Source: JAAYWY01 sp050945275 (GTDB lineage Bacteria > Bacillota > DTU030 > DUMP01). From it: a stretch of DNA of 15,952 nt. The notes beneath the pieces were generated by a model that ran no database searches, had not been told where the DNA came from, and saw nothing but the letters and a program-made list of their open reading frames with translations. This document shows, in pieces, positions 6,242-12,847 of this stretch. Position numbers and translations under genes: made by a program. Each line of letters starts with the position of its first letter. Position 1 is the stretch's first letter. Location: NCBI GenBank assembly GCA_050945275.1, contig JBMNSQ010000034.1:1-15952 (forward strand). Direction: 5' to 3'.

Positions 6242-6868
6242 CTACGATCTCCTTTTTGCACTAATTACAACCCGCCGGAACGGTTCTCGGCCTTCACTGG
6301 CTGTTTCTATTTCCGGATCATCTTGCAACGTTAGATGGATAATACGCCTCTCGGCAGCCGACATGGGCTCTAGCGCTATCTGGCGTCGACGATCCTTAAC
6401 CCGTTCAGCGGTCCGCTTGGCTAAGTTAGTCAGCGTTTGTGTTCGACGGGCTCGATACCCAGCAATGTCTAGCATTACCCGCTGCGACTCTTTTACGCCT
6501 TTATTGGCCACCAAATTAGTAAGGTATTGCCAAGCATCTAATGCCTGTCCCCGGCGACCGATCAAAGTACCTACATTTTTGCCTTCAATATCAATTTGAA
6601 TACCTTCCGTTGTTGTTGTTCCTTTTATATTAACATCTACATTTAAGATACTTACCACTTGGGTTAAGAAAGACTGCGCCCGATCAAGCGTATTTTCTTT
6701 TATAGCCACCTTCACCCTAGCTGGCCGACCGCCCAAAAAACCCATAAAACCACGACTTGGTTCCTCTAAAACCTCCACCTCGACATCATCAGCACTTACA
6801 CCTAATTTTTGTAGCGCCTGCTGCACCGCTTCTTCCACTGATCTTGCTGTTTCTTCAACGGCCTTCAT
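6242..6868 (-). CDS. jag: RNA-binding protein KhpB/Jag (SpoIIIJ-associated)
   Basis: Jag (KhpB, EloR in streptococci) is an RNA-binding protein tied to cell elongation and small-RNA or mRNA regulation. Its gene lies beside yidC in most Firmicutes. In this 208-residue protein the Jag-N domain covers about 1-52 (ETARSVEEAVQQALQKLG, SRGFMGFLGGRPARVKV). A linker follows, then a KH domain with the GRRG loop at 104-107 (IGRRGQALDAWQYL). An R3H domain carries RRIIH (Arg174, His178) and ends EPFRRVVI. Length is typical. The ATG lies inside the end of yidC (14-bp overlap), so translation is coupled; the nearest ribosome binding site, AAGGGGG, is about 12 nt away. It is the last gene before the terminator at 6181-6212. 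Confidence 0.95.
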   Translation of the reverse strand: MKAVEETARSVEEAVQQALQKLGVSADDVEVEVLEEPSRGFMGFLGGRPARVKVAIKENTLDRAQSFLTQVVSILNVDVNIKGTTTTEGIQIDIEGKNVGTLIGRRGQALDAWQYLTNLVANKGVKESQRVMLDIAGYRARRTQTLTNLAKRTAERVKDRRRQIALEPMSAAERRIIHLTLQDDPEIETASEGREPFRRVVISAKRRS

Positions 6869-7493
6869 CTTTTGCCAGTGCCCCCTTTGGCATCAGTGTC
6901 CGAGAATCCCACCATTGTTGACCGATACTCACTATATTTTGTACAACCCAGTAAAGTGCCAATCCTGCCGGGAAACGCATGGCCATCCAGCCAATAACCA
7001 GCGGCATAGCCGCCATCATTTGGGCCTGCTTGGGATCGGTGGACATTTGTTTTTGCGAGACGTATTGCGTAATCACAGTCAAAATAGGTAGCACATAAAA
7101 AGGGTCTGCCTTGCCTAAGTCCGGTATCCAGTAAAATCCGGCATTATCCACCGGATAAGGATATGTGCGCAAAATGTTAAACAATGCAAAGATAATAGGC
7201 AGCTGGATTAGCATAGGCAAACAGCCACCAAGCGGGCTAACACCATGTTCGTTATATAAGGCCATCATCTCTTTGTTCAGCTTCTCGGGCTGATTCTTGT
7301 ATTTCGCCTGTAATTCCTTTAGCTTGGGGTTAAGCTTTTGCATAGCCAGCATGCTTTTTGTCTGTCGCCTGGTAAGCGGCCACATTAGCATACGTACTAA
7401 AACCGTAAGTACGATCACAGCCCACCCATAATTGTGAAAAAAACTATACAAATACTCTAACACCCAAAATAACGCGTCACCCAGGGCCCTCAA
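6855..7493 (-). CDS. yidC: Membrane protein insertase YidC (SpoIIIJ/Oxa1 family)
   Basis: YidC inserts and folds membrane proteins, alone or with SecYEG; in Bacillus the SpoIIIJ paralogue is also needed for sporulation. The 212-residue protein is the short Gram-positive core without the large periplasmic domain. The first segment (about 20-40) carries the conserved groove arginine Arg34 in VLVRMLMWPLTRRQ. A charged cytoplasmic hairpin (about 41-85, LNPKLKELQAKYKNQPEKLNKEM) follows, then GGCLPMLIQLPIIFALF, a segment near 133-145, and PLVIGWMAMRFPAGLALYWVVQN. Unlike Bacillus SpoIIIJ, I see no lipobox cysteine near the N-terminus. The start is TTG at 7491-7493, chosen for its strong ribosome binding site GAGGAGGGG a few nt upstream. 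It overlaps jag and lies 67 bp downstream of yidD. Confidence 0.95.
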   Translation of the reverse strand: MRALGDALFWVLEYLYSFFHNYGWAVIVLTVLVRMLMWPLTRRQTKSMLAMQKLNPKLKELQAKYKNQPEKLNKEMMALYNEHGVSPLGGCLPMLIQLPIIFALFNILRTYPYPVDNAGFYWIPDLGKADPFYVLPILTVITQYVSQKQMSTDPKQAQMMAAMPLVIGWMAMRFPAGLALYWVVQNIVSIGQQWWDSRTLMPKGALAKDEGR

Positions 7494-7510
7494 TTCTTCC
7501 CCTCCTCATT

Positions 7511-7550
7511 AGTCAATCCCCTAGGTTATGAGCTATGTTAGAGATTGACT
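7511..7550. repeat. Inverted repeat in the yidD-yidC gap
   Basis: AGTCAATC (7511-7518) and GATTGACT (7543-7550) are perfect 8-bp arms with a 24-nt loop. In the minus-strand transcript this hairpin would end just before the yidC ribosome binding site (GAGGAGGGG). No T-run follows, so it is not a terminator; it could influence yidC translation or mRNA processing. Confidence 0.45.
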
Positions 7551-7560
7551 TGTTGTCGTT

Positions 7561-7770
7561 TTAAGGTACAGGATCATAACCACTGGCACCCCATGGGTGA
7601 CAGCTACATATACGCCGAGCCGCCAAGTACCCCCCTACCCAGCAACCATAGCGAGAAACAGCTTGGTAAGCATACTCCGAGCAGGTAGGAACGTAGCGGC
7701 AATGCGGCCCAAAAAGAGGCGATATAAAACGCCTATAAACAGAGATAATTCCTAAAAGAACCATCTTCAT
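7561..7770 (-). CDS. yidD: Membrane protein insertion efficiency factor YidD
   Basis: YidD is a small amphipathic inner-membrane-associated protein that helps YidC-dependent insertion. This 69-residue protein has all the hallmarks: YRRFISPLFGPHCRYVPTCSEYA (residues 12-34, with Cys24 and Cys30), SRYG (39-42), and the terminal CHPWGASGYDPVP (57-69). The start ATG is at 7768-7770, 17 nt after the rnpA stop, with AAGGTGG about 12 nt upstream, which is rather distant; Met3 is an alternative. It lies between rnpA and yidC, the usual place, and is surely co-transcribed with both. The C-terminal motif normally reads HPGGYDPVP or similar; the GAS insertion is a minor variation. Confidence 0.93.
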   Translation of the reverse strand: MKMVLLGIISVYRRFISPLFGPHCRYVPTCSEYAYQAVSRYGCWVGGYLAARRICSCHPWGASGYDPVP

Positions 7771-7787
7771 CGCAATTCATAGCCACC

Positions 7788-8120
7788 TTAAACCAATAAT
7801 TTGGCTTTACGAAGCAACTGTCGTAGTTCTTTTTTTAGAGCGTCAAATTTTGTTTCTAATGCTCGAGCACGGGCCACTAACACAATATCGTATCCGATAA
7901 CAATACTTGGCTGCAGACACCGGTAGGCCTCTTTCAGACGGCGGCGGACATAATTTCTCTGCACGGAACCGCCTATCTTTTTACCCACTGTAAAACCGAC
8001 TCTTGTTTCCTTCTTGGGGCCCGGCAAAACATAAAGAACCATGAAACGGCCTACGTATGCCTGTCCTCGTTTGTAAACCGATTGAAACTCTTTGTTTTTC
8101 GTTAGTCGCCCAAGCTTCAC
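7788..8120 (-). CDS. rnpA: Ribonuclease P protein component
   Basis: RnpA is the protein subunit of RNase P, which trims the 5' leader of precursor tRNAs by binding the catalytic RNA and the leader. The 110-residue basic protein begins LTKNKEFQSVYKRG and continues with VGFTVGKKIGGSVQRNYVRRRLKEAYR. The RNR signature QRNYVRRRLKE spans 54-64, the protein's key RNA-contact helix. Length is typical. The start is GTG (8118-8120) with an AAAGGGG ribosome binding site 8-10 nt upstream. It follows rpmH by 93 bp, and that gap contains a hairpin (8163-8187) which may reduce rnpA expression relative to L34. Confidence 0.96.
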   Translation of the reverse strand: MKLGRLTKNKEFQSVYKRGQAYVGRFMVLYVLPGPKKETRVGFTVGKKIGGSVQRNYVRRRLKEAYRCLQPSIVIGYDIVLVARARALETKFDALKKELRQLLRKAKLLV

Positions 8121-8156
8121 CGGTCGCGCCCCTTTATCTGTTGTTCGTTCTACACA

Positions 8157-8187
8157 AGAAAAGGGGCCAGGTCCAAATTCCTGCCCC
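8157..8187 (-). terminator. Hairpin with short T-run between rpmH and rnpA
   Basis: On the minus strand GGGGCAGG pairs with CCTGGCCCC around an 8-nt loop with one mispaired or bulged base, and is followed by TTTTCT. The T-run is short, so partial termination is more likely than full. This would let rpmH be made in excess over rnpA, as in other bacteria. Confidence 0.5.
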
Positions 8188-8213
8188 GCCTAATACCTAT
8201 CTCTTGACCTTCG

Positions 8214-8348
8214 TCAGGCGGAAATTCTTTTCCTGCCTTTAGCACGCCGACGAGCTAACACTTTGCGTCCGCCTCTGGTACTAATACGCGCCCTAAAGCC
8301 ATGGGTCTTTTTCCGGTACCTTCTGCTTGGTTGATATGTCCTTTTCAC
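8214..8348 (-). CDS. rpmH: 50S ribosomal protein L34
   Basis: The 44-residue, very basic protein reads KRTYQPSRRYRKKTHGF near the start and GRKVLARRRAKGRKRISA at the end, which is the L34 signature throughout. L34 binds 23S rRNA in the large subunit and its gene almost always flanks the origin next to rnpA. The start is GTG (8346-8348), with AAAGGAAG about 9 nt upstream, and the stop is TGA at 8214-8216. Length matches the usual 44-46 residues exactly. It is the first gene of the minus-strand operon and is preceded by a consensus promoter at 8395-8424. Confidence 0.97.
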   Translation of the reverse strand: MKRTYQPSRRYRKKTHGFRARISTRGGRKVLARRRAKGRKRISA

Positions 8349-8394
8349 TATATTTTCTTCCTTTCCCCTCGTTTTTCCTTCTGGTTATAAAAAA

Positions 8395-8424
8395 ATTATA
8401 CTTGAGCCGCCGCCGAGCTGTCAA
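8395..8424 (-). promoter_or_regulatory. Consensus sigma-A promoter of the rpmH operon
   Basis: On the minus strand a perfect -35 TTGACA (8419-8424) and a perfect -10 TATAAT (8395-8400) are separated by 18 bp, one more than ideal. Transcription would start near 8388, about 40 nt before the rpmH GTG. It fits the demand for a strong ribosomal-protein promoter. Confidence 0.88.
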
Positions 8425-8470
8425 GTTAAAGCACTCTACACATAATCCACAGTTGAGACCTTTGTCCTGG

Positions 8471-8499
8471 TTGCTGCTTGTGGATATCTATGCTATTAT
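8471..8499 (+). promoter_or_regulatory. Candidate dnaA promoter with extended -10
   Basis: TTGCTG (8471-8476) and TATTAT (8494-8499) are 17 bp apart, and TGC just before the -10 makes it an extended -10. The DnaA-box-like TGTGGATAT (8479-8487) sits in the spacer, which would allow DnaA to repress its own gene. The resulting leader would be about 120 nt and would contain the three-box cluster. Confidence 0.5.
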
Positions 8500-8560
8500 A
8501 AGCCTGGAGTTTACAAAACCACCCTCTGTTACCAGGGATTTTCCCCTAATATTTGCTGGT

Positions 8561-8593
8561 TTATGCACATATTGTGGATAAACCTGTGTATAA
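8561..8593. promoter_or_regulatory. Cluster of three DnaA boxes at 12-bp spacing
   Basis: The boxes TTATGCACA (8561, plus), TGTGGATAA (8573, minus) and TGTGTATAA (8585, minus) start exactly 12 bp apart. All fit TTATNCACA. They lie just upstream of the dnaA ribosome binding site (8610-8618). Confidence 0.88.
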
Positions 8594-8625
8594 GTATTAT
8601 TTTTTATATAAAGGAGGGTAGTCAA

Positions 8626-9966
8626 TTGCCCTTACCCGCTGAAGAACTGTGGCAACGCGCTTTGGACATTATGGAGCAGGAACTTGGTCGGACAAGTTTC
8701 GATAACTGGCTCCGTCCTACCCGCGCCGTTGCTATCGTAGGAACTAACTTGCTCGTAGCTGTCCCAAATCCTTATACGCGCGAATGGTTGGAGACTTCCT
8801 ATTCTAGTTTGATCGCTCGCGCCCTCCAAGAATGTGGAGCAGCGGAACTCCGCGTACATTATTTATTACCCGGTGACACCGACAATCATAAAACAGTTTC
8901 GGCACCAGCCACCACTTCGGCTTTAGCCGACGAACGGCCTCATCTTAACCCGAAATATATTTTTGATACCTTTGTTGTAGGCAATAGTAACCGGTTTGCT
9001 CATGCAGCCTCGCTGGCCGTGGCCGAAAGTCCATCGCGAGCTTACAACCCTCTTTTTATTTATGGCGGTGTCGGATTAGGGAAGACTCATCTGATGCATG
9101 CGATTGCTCATTATATTCTTGATAAATCACCGCTCGACCGGGTGGTTTATGTGTCTTCCGAAACCTTTACCAACGAACTGATCAATTGTATCAAGGATGA
9201 TACAATTAATCAGTTTCGGGGTAAGTATCGCGAAAAAGATATCTTATTAATTGACGATATTCAATTCTTAGAAAAAAAAGAGCGGACCCAAGAAGAATTT
9301 TTCCATACGTTTAATGCTCTTTATGAAGCTAACCGCCAGATTATTGTCTCCAGCGACAGGCCGCCTAAAGAATTATCAACGTTGGAAGATCGTCTGCGGT
9401 CCCGGTTTGAATGGGGCTTAATCACTGACATTCAGCCACCGGATCTAGAAACTAGGGTAGCTATCCTACGCAAAAAAGCTCAGTTAGAAAACCTCCAAGT
9501 CCCGGATGAATCTTTAGAGTACATTGCCCTTCGTATTACTAGTAACATCCGGGAACTAGAAGGAGCCCTTACTCGTTTATTAGCTTATGCCCAGCTCCAC
9601 AATAGCCCGATCACAATGGACCTTACTGAAGAAGCACTGCTCAGTATTTTACCAGAGAGAAAACCGCAGCCGATAACTATTAACCGTATTCAAAAAATCG
9701 TAGCGGCTGAATTTAACTTGCGCCCGGAAGACCTGTGCGCCAAACGTCGCACCCGTAACCTGGTGGTGCCACGTCAAATAGCAATGTACCTAGCCCGGGA
9801 ACTGACTGATGCCTCCTTGCCGAAAATAGGAGATGAATTTGGCGGCCGCGATCACACCACTGTCATCCATAGTTGTGACAAGATCTCGTCAGAGTTAAAA
9901 AATGATGCCGAGCTGCGCGCTCTTATTAACAAGTTCAAAGCTACCCTTCGGGATAACGCCTCTTAA
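8626..9966 (+). CDS. dnaA: Chromosomal replication initiator protein DnaA
   Basis: DnaA is an AAA+ ATPase that binds DnaA boxes, oligomerises with ATP, unwinds the origin and helps load the helicase. In this 446-residue protein domain I is about 1-80 (ELWQRALDIMEQELGRTSFDNWLRP) and linker domain II is short (about 81-105). The AAA+ core has Walker A GGVGLGKT (147-154), Walker B LLIDDIQFL (207-215) and RLRSRFEWGL (256-265). Domain IV carries the DNA-binding signature GGRDHTTVIHS (406-416). I chose TTG at 8626-8628 because AAAGGAGGG lies 7 nt upstream and the protein then starts at the usual place; an ATG 21 codons earlier (8563) lies inside a DnaA box and lacks a ribosome binding site. Boxes on both sides suggest autoregulation. 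Confidence 0.98.
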   Translation: MPLPAEELWQRALDIMEQELGRTSFDNWLRPTRAVAIVGTNLLVAVPNPYTREWLETSYSSLIARALQECGAAELRVHYLLPGDTDNHKTVSAPATTSALADERPHLNPKYIFDTFVVGNSNRFAHAASLAVAESPSRAYNPLFIYGGVGLGKTHLMHAIAHYILDKSPLDRVVYVSSETFTNELINCIKDDTINQFRGKYREKDILLIDDIQFLEKKERTQEEFFHTFNALYEANRQIIVSSDRPPKELSTLEDRLRSRFEWGLITDIQPPDLETRVAILRKKAQLENLQVPDESLEYIALRITSNIRELEGALTRLLAYAQLHNSPITMDLTEEALLSILPERKPQPITINRIQKIVAAEFNLRPEDLCAKRRTRNLVVPRQIAMYLARELTDASLPKIGDEFGGRDHTTVIHSCDKISSELKNDAELRALINKFKATLRDNAS

Positions 9967-10100
9967 CTCCTGGGGATAAGTACTCGCCCACTGGTGGAAA
10001 TAAGGTTTCCCCCAACAGTTCCACAACTCTTCCCCGTTTATTATTGGTTTGTCCCCAGGGTATAACCCTGTAGATAAGTCTTTATTACTGTTTTTCCTTC

Positions 10101-10128
10101 TTTTCCACAGGCTCTATTACTACTACTA
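10101..10128 (+). promoter_or_regulatory. Basal origin unwinding module: DnaA box plus DnaA-trios
   Basis: The DnaA box TTTTCCACA (10101-10109) is followed by GGCT and then five trinucleotides CTA-TTA-CTA-CTA-CTA (10114-10128). The opposite strand reads 3'-GAT-AAT-GAT-GAT-GAT-5', which is the DnaA-trio pattern bound by DnaA on single-stranded DNA. AT-rich DNA follows to 10170. The order and orientation match the Bacillus subtilis unwinding region. Confidence 0.8.
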
Positions 10129-10138
10129 TCTATATACC

Positions 10139-10147
10139 TGCTATTAT
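10139..10147 (+). promoter_or_regulatory. Candidate extended -10 promoter for dnaN
   Basis: TGC followed by TATTAT (10142-10147) forms an extended -10, and the 10 bases TGCTATTATA are identical to those of the dnaA promoter at 8491-8500. There is no clear -35; the position 17 bp upstream falls in the DnaA-trio run. It may be only part of the AT-rich unwinding element. Confidence 0.3.
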
Positions 10148-10209
10148 ATTTAAATACACCGTAATTATATGGCTTGTGGAAAAACGTTTTTTTGTAAGGA
10201 GGAGGCTAT

Positions 10210-11319
10210 ATGGAGTTTAGTGCCTTAAAGGCCGATTTTGTCGCTGCGGCTCAAAATGTGCTGCGGGCCGTACCTATTAAATCAGAGCGAGCTGATCTAA
10301 GCGGTATCTTTATTGTGGCCGAAAATGGTACGATAACCTTAAGCGGTACCGATACAGAGCTTGGTATTAAATGCCAGTTTACCGCTCAAATAAACACCGA
10401 TGGGGAAGCATTACTGCCCGGCCGCTATCTGGTGGATATCTTGCGTCGCTTACCCCCAGGACCACTGCTTTTTAGATTAGATCCTTCTAATGACCATGTA
10501 TACATTAATTCCGGTGCTTCTCATTTCGAACTGTTGGCCTTACCGGCTGATCGCTTTCCTAAGTTTAGATTTGACGAACAGGAAATACTTACCACAGTAC
10601 CCGAATTGGCTCTCAGAACGGGTATCAATCAAGTAGCCTTTGCCGCAGCCAAAGACGGCCTGCGCCAGCTGCTAAATAGTGTACTTATATCTTTAGGAAA
10701 AAATAAAATGCGTCTGGTGGCCACTGACGGACACAGGTTAGCTTTAGCCGAGACATTGGAGCTGACCCAGGATATAACTGGCGATTACTTAGTTCCGGTA
10801 AGAAGTTTAGAAGAGGTGGCCCGCCTTATTTCTGGTCAGGAAGAAGTACAGATTGCCGGTACCGATAAACAAATATCTTTTCGAACTAAGACAACTATGG
10901 TGCAATCACGTCTGGTGGAAGGCAAGTACCTGCCTTATGACAGCATAATTCCAGCTGAGTTTTCCTGGCAGGCAGTTGTGTACAGGGCTGATCTATTGGC
11001 GGCATTAGAGCGGGCTGAGTTGTTCTCATCGGACAAGATCAATGCTGTTAATCTTAATTTAACCGGCGATGGAATCGAAGTATTTGCTCAGAGCGCCGAT
11101 ATCGGTAAAGTTCAGGAGCTAGTACCGGCCGAGGTAGAAGGCGGCGACTTGGACATTTCATTTAACGTTCGCTACTTGCTAGAGCCACTTAAGATACTAG
11201 CTAGTGAGCAAATCCAGCTGAAATTTACCGGATCCCAAAGCGCAGCTTTAATTAGCCCGCCTGCTGATGACGCTTACCAATATTTGGTCATGCCCATAAC
11301 TACACGTAATACGGTGTAA
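10210..11319 (+). CDS. dnaN: DNA polymerase III subunit beta (sliding clamp)
   Basis: DnaN forms the ring-shaped dimer that tethers DNA polymerase to DNA and recruits repair and mismatch factors through a hydrophobic cleft. The 369-residue length is typical of the three-domain clamp. Family signatures include the N-terminal MEFSALKADFVAAAQNVLRAVP, the central LRQLLNSVLISLG and KMRLVATDGHRLALAE, then VEGKYLPYDSIIP, FNVRYLLEPLKIL, and the C-terminal YQYLVMPI. The ATG at 10210 has AAGGAGGAGG about 5 nt upstream. It follows dnaA by 243 bp of origin DNA and is followed by recF after only 10 bp; the S4-domain gene rlbA (yaaA) that separates dnaN and recF in Bacillus is absent. Confidence 0.98.
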   Translation: MEFSALKADFVAAAQNVLRAVPIKSERADLSGIFIVAENGTITLSGTDTELGIKCQFTAQINTDGEALLPGRYLVDILRRLPPGPLLFRLDPSNDHVYINSGASHFELLALPADRFPKFRFDEQEILTTVPELALRTGINQVAFAAAKDGLRQLLNSVLISLGKNKMRLVATDGHRLALAETLELTQDITGDYLVPVRSLEEVARLISGQEEVQIAGTDKQISFRTKTTMVQSRLVEGKYLPYDSIIPAEFSWQAVVYRADLLAALERAELFSSDKINAVNLNLTGDGIEVFAQSADIGKVQELVPAEVEGGDLDISFNVRYLLEPLKILASEQIQLKFTGSQSAALISPPADDAYQYLVMPITTRNTV

Positions 11320-11329
11320 GGCGAGCACT

Positions 11330-12436
11330 GTGCAACTGGTACGTCTTACCCTAAACAATTTCCGTAGTTGGCAAAACACAATCTTTGAGCCGGTAAAAGG
11401 ACTAAATATACTGCGCGGTGGCAATGCTCAAGGCAAGAGTAATTTACTGGAGGCTATCTTCTTTTTAGCCACTGGAAAATCATTTCGTACCTACCGCGAT
11501 CGCGAGCTGGCCTATATGGGTGAAGATTCGTTTGCCGTCGGTGGCCTTATCAACTCTCCCACCGGCGAGTTTTCGGTGGTTGTGCGGTGGGAGAAACAAA
11601 ACGGCAAAAGTTTTACTCTTAACAGGGAGCAACAAGGGCGGTTAGCTGATTTACTAGGTCTAGTTACGGCGGTGGTTTTTGCCCCCGAGGATTTGTTATT
11701 TATCAAAGGTGGCCCCCAACTTCGCAGGCAGGCGCTTAACTTGCTGTTACTGCAAACCAGCCGCCAGTATTACTTTCACCTACGCGAATACAACCGTGTT
11801 TTGGCCCAACGAAATATGTTTCTTAAAAGATTTTCCCCAAGTTCGGGTAATGAGGCTTTGCTGTCGGCCTGGGATGAACAATTAGTTACAGCCGGGGCAG
11901 AACTTATGATCAGACGTCAGCAGGTCTTGGCTATAATGTCGCCATGGGTGAAGGAGTATAATTATCGTTTGGGTAGTGTCAAAGAATTGTCGCTGCACTA
12001 TGAACCCAATATCGCTCTTGATCCGGAGACTAATCTGAACGAGGCCAAGGCTGCTTTTTTGCAACAGTTAATTCAAAGTCGGCGCGAAGAGTGGCGTCGT
12101 CGCCTAACCTTGAGCGGGCCGCAACGGGATGAGTTGTTGTTTAAGCTAAAAGGTCAAGAACTAAAGAGTTTTGGTTCGCAAGGAGAACAGCGTACAGCCG
12201 CCCTGGCTTGGAAATTGGCCGAAGCTAAATATATCCGACAGAGAACAGGTCAACAACCGATACTACTTCTAGATGATGTATACTCAGAACTAGATGACAA
12301 GCGCCGCCGTTTTCTCACCGGCGAAGTGAGCGTTGGTAGTCAGGCTTTTATTACTACTACCGAGAGTAAAGACAGTCTACTTACTGGAGCAGCTGCCTAC
12401 TTTGAAATTGATTCCGGAACAATAAAACGGGTATAG
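11330..12436 (+). CDS. recF: DNA replication and repair protein RecF
   Basis: RecF is an SMC-like ATPase that, with RecO and RecR, loads RecA at single-strand gaps and stalled forks. In this 368-residue protein Walker A is GNAQGKSN (31-38), the ABC signature is LSGPQRDE (261-268), and Walker B is ILLLDDVYSELDD (311-323). FGSQGEQRT (281-289) and the N-terminal LTLNNFRSW are also family traits. The start is GTG at 11330-11332 with AAGGCGAG a few nt upstream, 10 bp after dnaN, so the two are co-transcribed. Length is typical. It is followed after 36 bp by remB. Confidence 0.97.
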   Translation: MQLVRLTLNNFRSWQNTIFEPVKGLNILRGGNAQGKSNLLEAIFFLATGKSFRTYRDRELAYMGEDSFAVGGLINSPTGEFSVVVRWEKQNGKSFTLNREQQGRLADLLGLVTAVVFAPEDLLFIKGGPQLRRQALNLLLLQTSRQYYFHLREYNRVLAQRNMFLKRFSPSSGNEALLSAWDEQLVTAGAELMIRRQQVLAIMSPWVKEYNYRLGSVKELSLHYEPNIALDPETNLNEAKAAFLQQLIQSRREEWRRRLTLSGPQRDELLFKLKGQELKSFGSQGEQRTAALAWKLAEAKYIRQRTGQQPILLLDDVYSELDDKRRRFLTGEVSVGSQAFITTTESKDSLLTGAAAYFEIDSGTIKRV

Positions 12437-12472
12437 TAATAAGTGTAGTAGTAGCGAGGGAGTGAAGCAGCG

Positions 12473-12736
12473 TTGTTTTTGCATATTGGCGAGGACGTAT
12501 CGGTCCCAGCCAAAGACATTATTTTTATTTTGGATCTCAAAAGTATCGATGCTGGGATAGCGAGCCGAGAGTTTCTAGAGATTAGCCGCGATGAAGATTT
12601 AGTTACCGAAATCGGTCCCGGTGATCCTAAGTCTCTTGTTTTAACCACCGAGCGAGCTTACTTGTCCCCGATCTCATCGCTGACTTTAGGAGGGCGATCT
12701 AAATTCCTAAAAAATCTAGGTGCTAATCGTCCTTAA
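12473..12736 (+). CDS. remB: RemA/RemB-family extracellular matrix regulator (DUF370)
   Basis: The 87-residue protein begins MFLHIGEDVSVPAKDIIFILDLKS and contains REFLEISRDE, PKSLVLTTERAYLSPISSLTL, which match the DUF370 family (RemB, formerly YaaB). RemA is a DNA-binding activator of biofilm matrix and osmoprotection genes in Bacillus subtilis; RemB is its paralogue encoded between recF and gyrB, exactly this position, and its own role is less clear. The start is TTG (12473-12475) with GAGGGA about 11 nt upstream, in a stretch that resembles the repeat unit at 1760-1779. The extra C-terminal residues (KFLKNLGANRP) are common. A hairpin directly after the stop probably ends the transcript. 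Confidence 0.9.
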   Translation: MFLHIGEDVSVPAKDIIFILDLKSIDAGIASREFLEISRDEDLVTEIGPGDPKSLVLTTERAYLSPISSLTLGGRSKFLKNLGANRP

Positions 12737-12770
12737 GCGGCCAGACCATAAGCTCTTGGCCGCTCTTATT
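12736..12770 (+). terminator. Hairpin terminator after remB
   Basis: The arms AGCGGCCA (12736-12743) and TGGCCGCT (12757-12764) pair over 8 bp with a 13-nt loop, followed by CTTATT. The T-run is weak, so termination may be partial. It starts in the remB stop codon and separates the dnaA-remB group from gyrB. Confidence 0.6.
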
Positions 12771-12798
12771 GTGGATTATCTTTTTGTTGTGGTATAAT
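12769..12798 (+). promoter_or_regulatory. Candidate gyrB promoter with overlapping DnaA-box-like site
   Basis: TATAAT (12793-12798) is a perfect -10, preceded by TGG, which makes an extended -10. TTGTGG lies 18 bp upstream (12769-12774) as a weak -35. A one-mismatch DnaA box, TGTGGATTA (12770-12778, minus), covers the -35. Transcription would start near 12805, so the gyrB start must be the downstream ATG at 12848. Confidence 0.65.
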
Positions 12799-12847
12799 TT
12801 GGAGTATGATTAACCGTAAAAGAAATAAAAAAGAAAGGGGTGGACCA

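Larger units (their letters stand above)
8349..8625. other. oriC: oriC, upstream part (rpmH-dnaA gap)
   Basis: This divergent gap has DnaA boxes related to TTATCCACA. Near matches are at 8443-8451 (TAATCCACA, plus) and 8479-8487 (TGTGGATAT, minus). Full matches to TTATNCACA are at 8561-8569 (plus), 8573-8581 (minus, TGTGGATAA) and 8585-8593 (minus, TGTGTATAA). AT-rich stretches lie at 8385-8402 and 8594-8610. The divergent rpmH and dnaA promoters are here. The strand of all flanking genes flips at this gap, as expected at the origin. Confidence 0.88.
9967..10209. other. oriC: oriC, downstream part (dnaA-dnaN gap)
   Basis: This gap holds one-mismatch DnaA boxes at 9971-9979 (TGGGGATAA, minus), 10069-10077 (TGTAGATAA, minus), 10101-10109 (TTTTCCACA, plus) and 10175-10183 (TGTGGAAAA, minus). 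An AT-rich stretch runs from about 10113 to 10170 and contains the DnaA-trio module. It corresponds to the unwinding part (incC) of the Bacillus-type bipartite origin. The dnaN ribosome binding site AAGGAGGAGG ends the gap. Confidence 0.88.

Noticed and set aside
8327..8581. Plus-strand reading frame of 84 codons across the rpmH-dnaA gap
   Set aside because: It overlaps rpmH on the opposite strand and runs through DnaA boxes and promoters; it has no protein-like features.
8563..8625. Upstream ATG extending DnaA by 21 residues
   Set aside because: That ATG lies inside a DnaA box without a ribosome binding site, whereas the TTG at 8626 has AAAGGAGGG 7 nt upstream and gives the standard N-terminus.
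12433..12454. DnaA-trio-like TAGTAATAAG and TAGTAGTAG after recF
   Set aside because: No DnaA box lies on the required side, the run is interrupted, and it falls outside the origin gaps.
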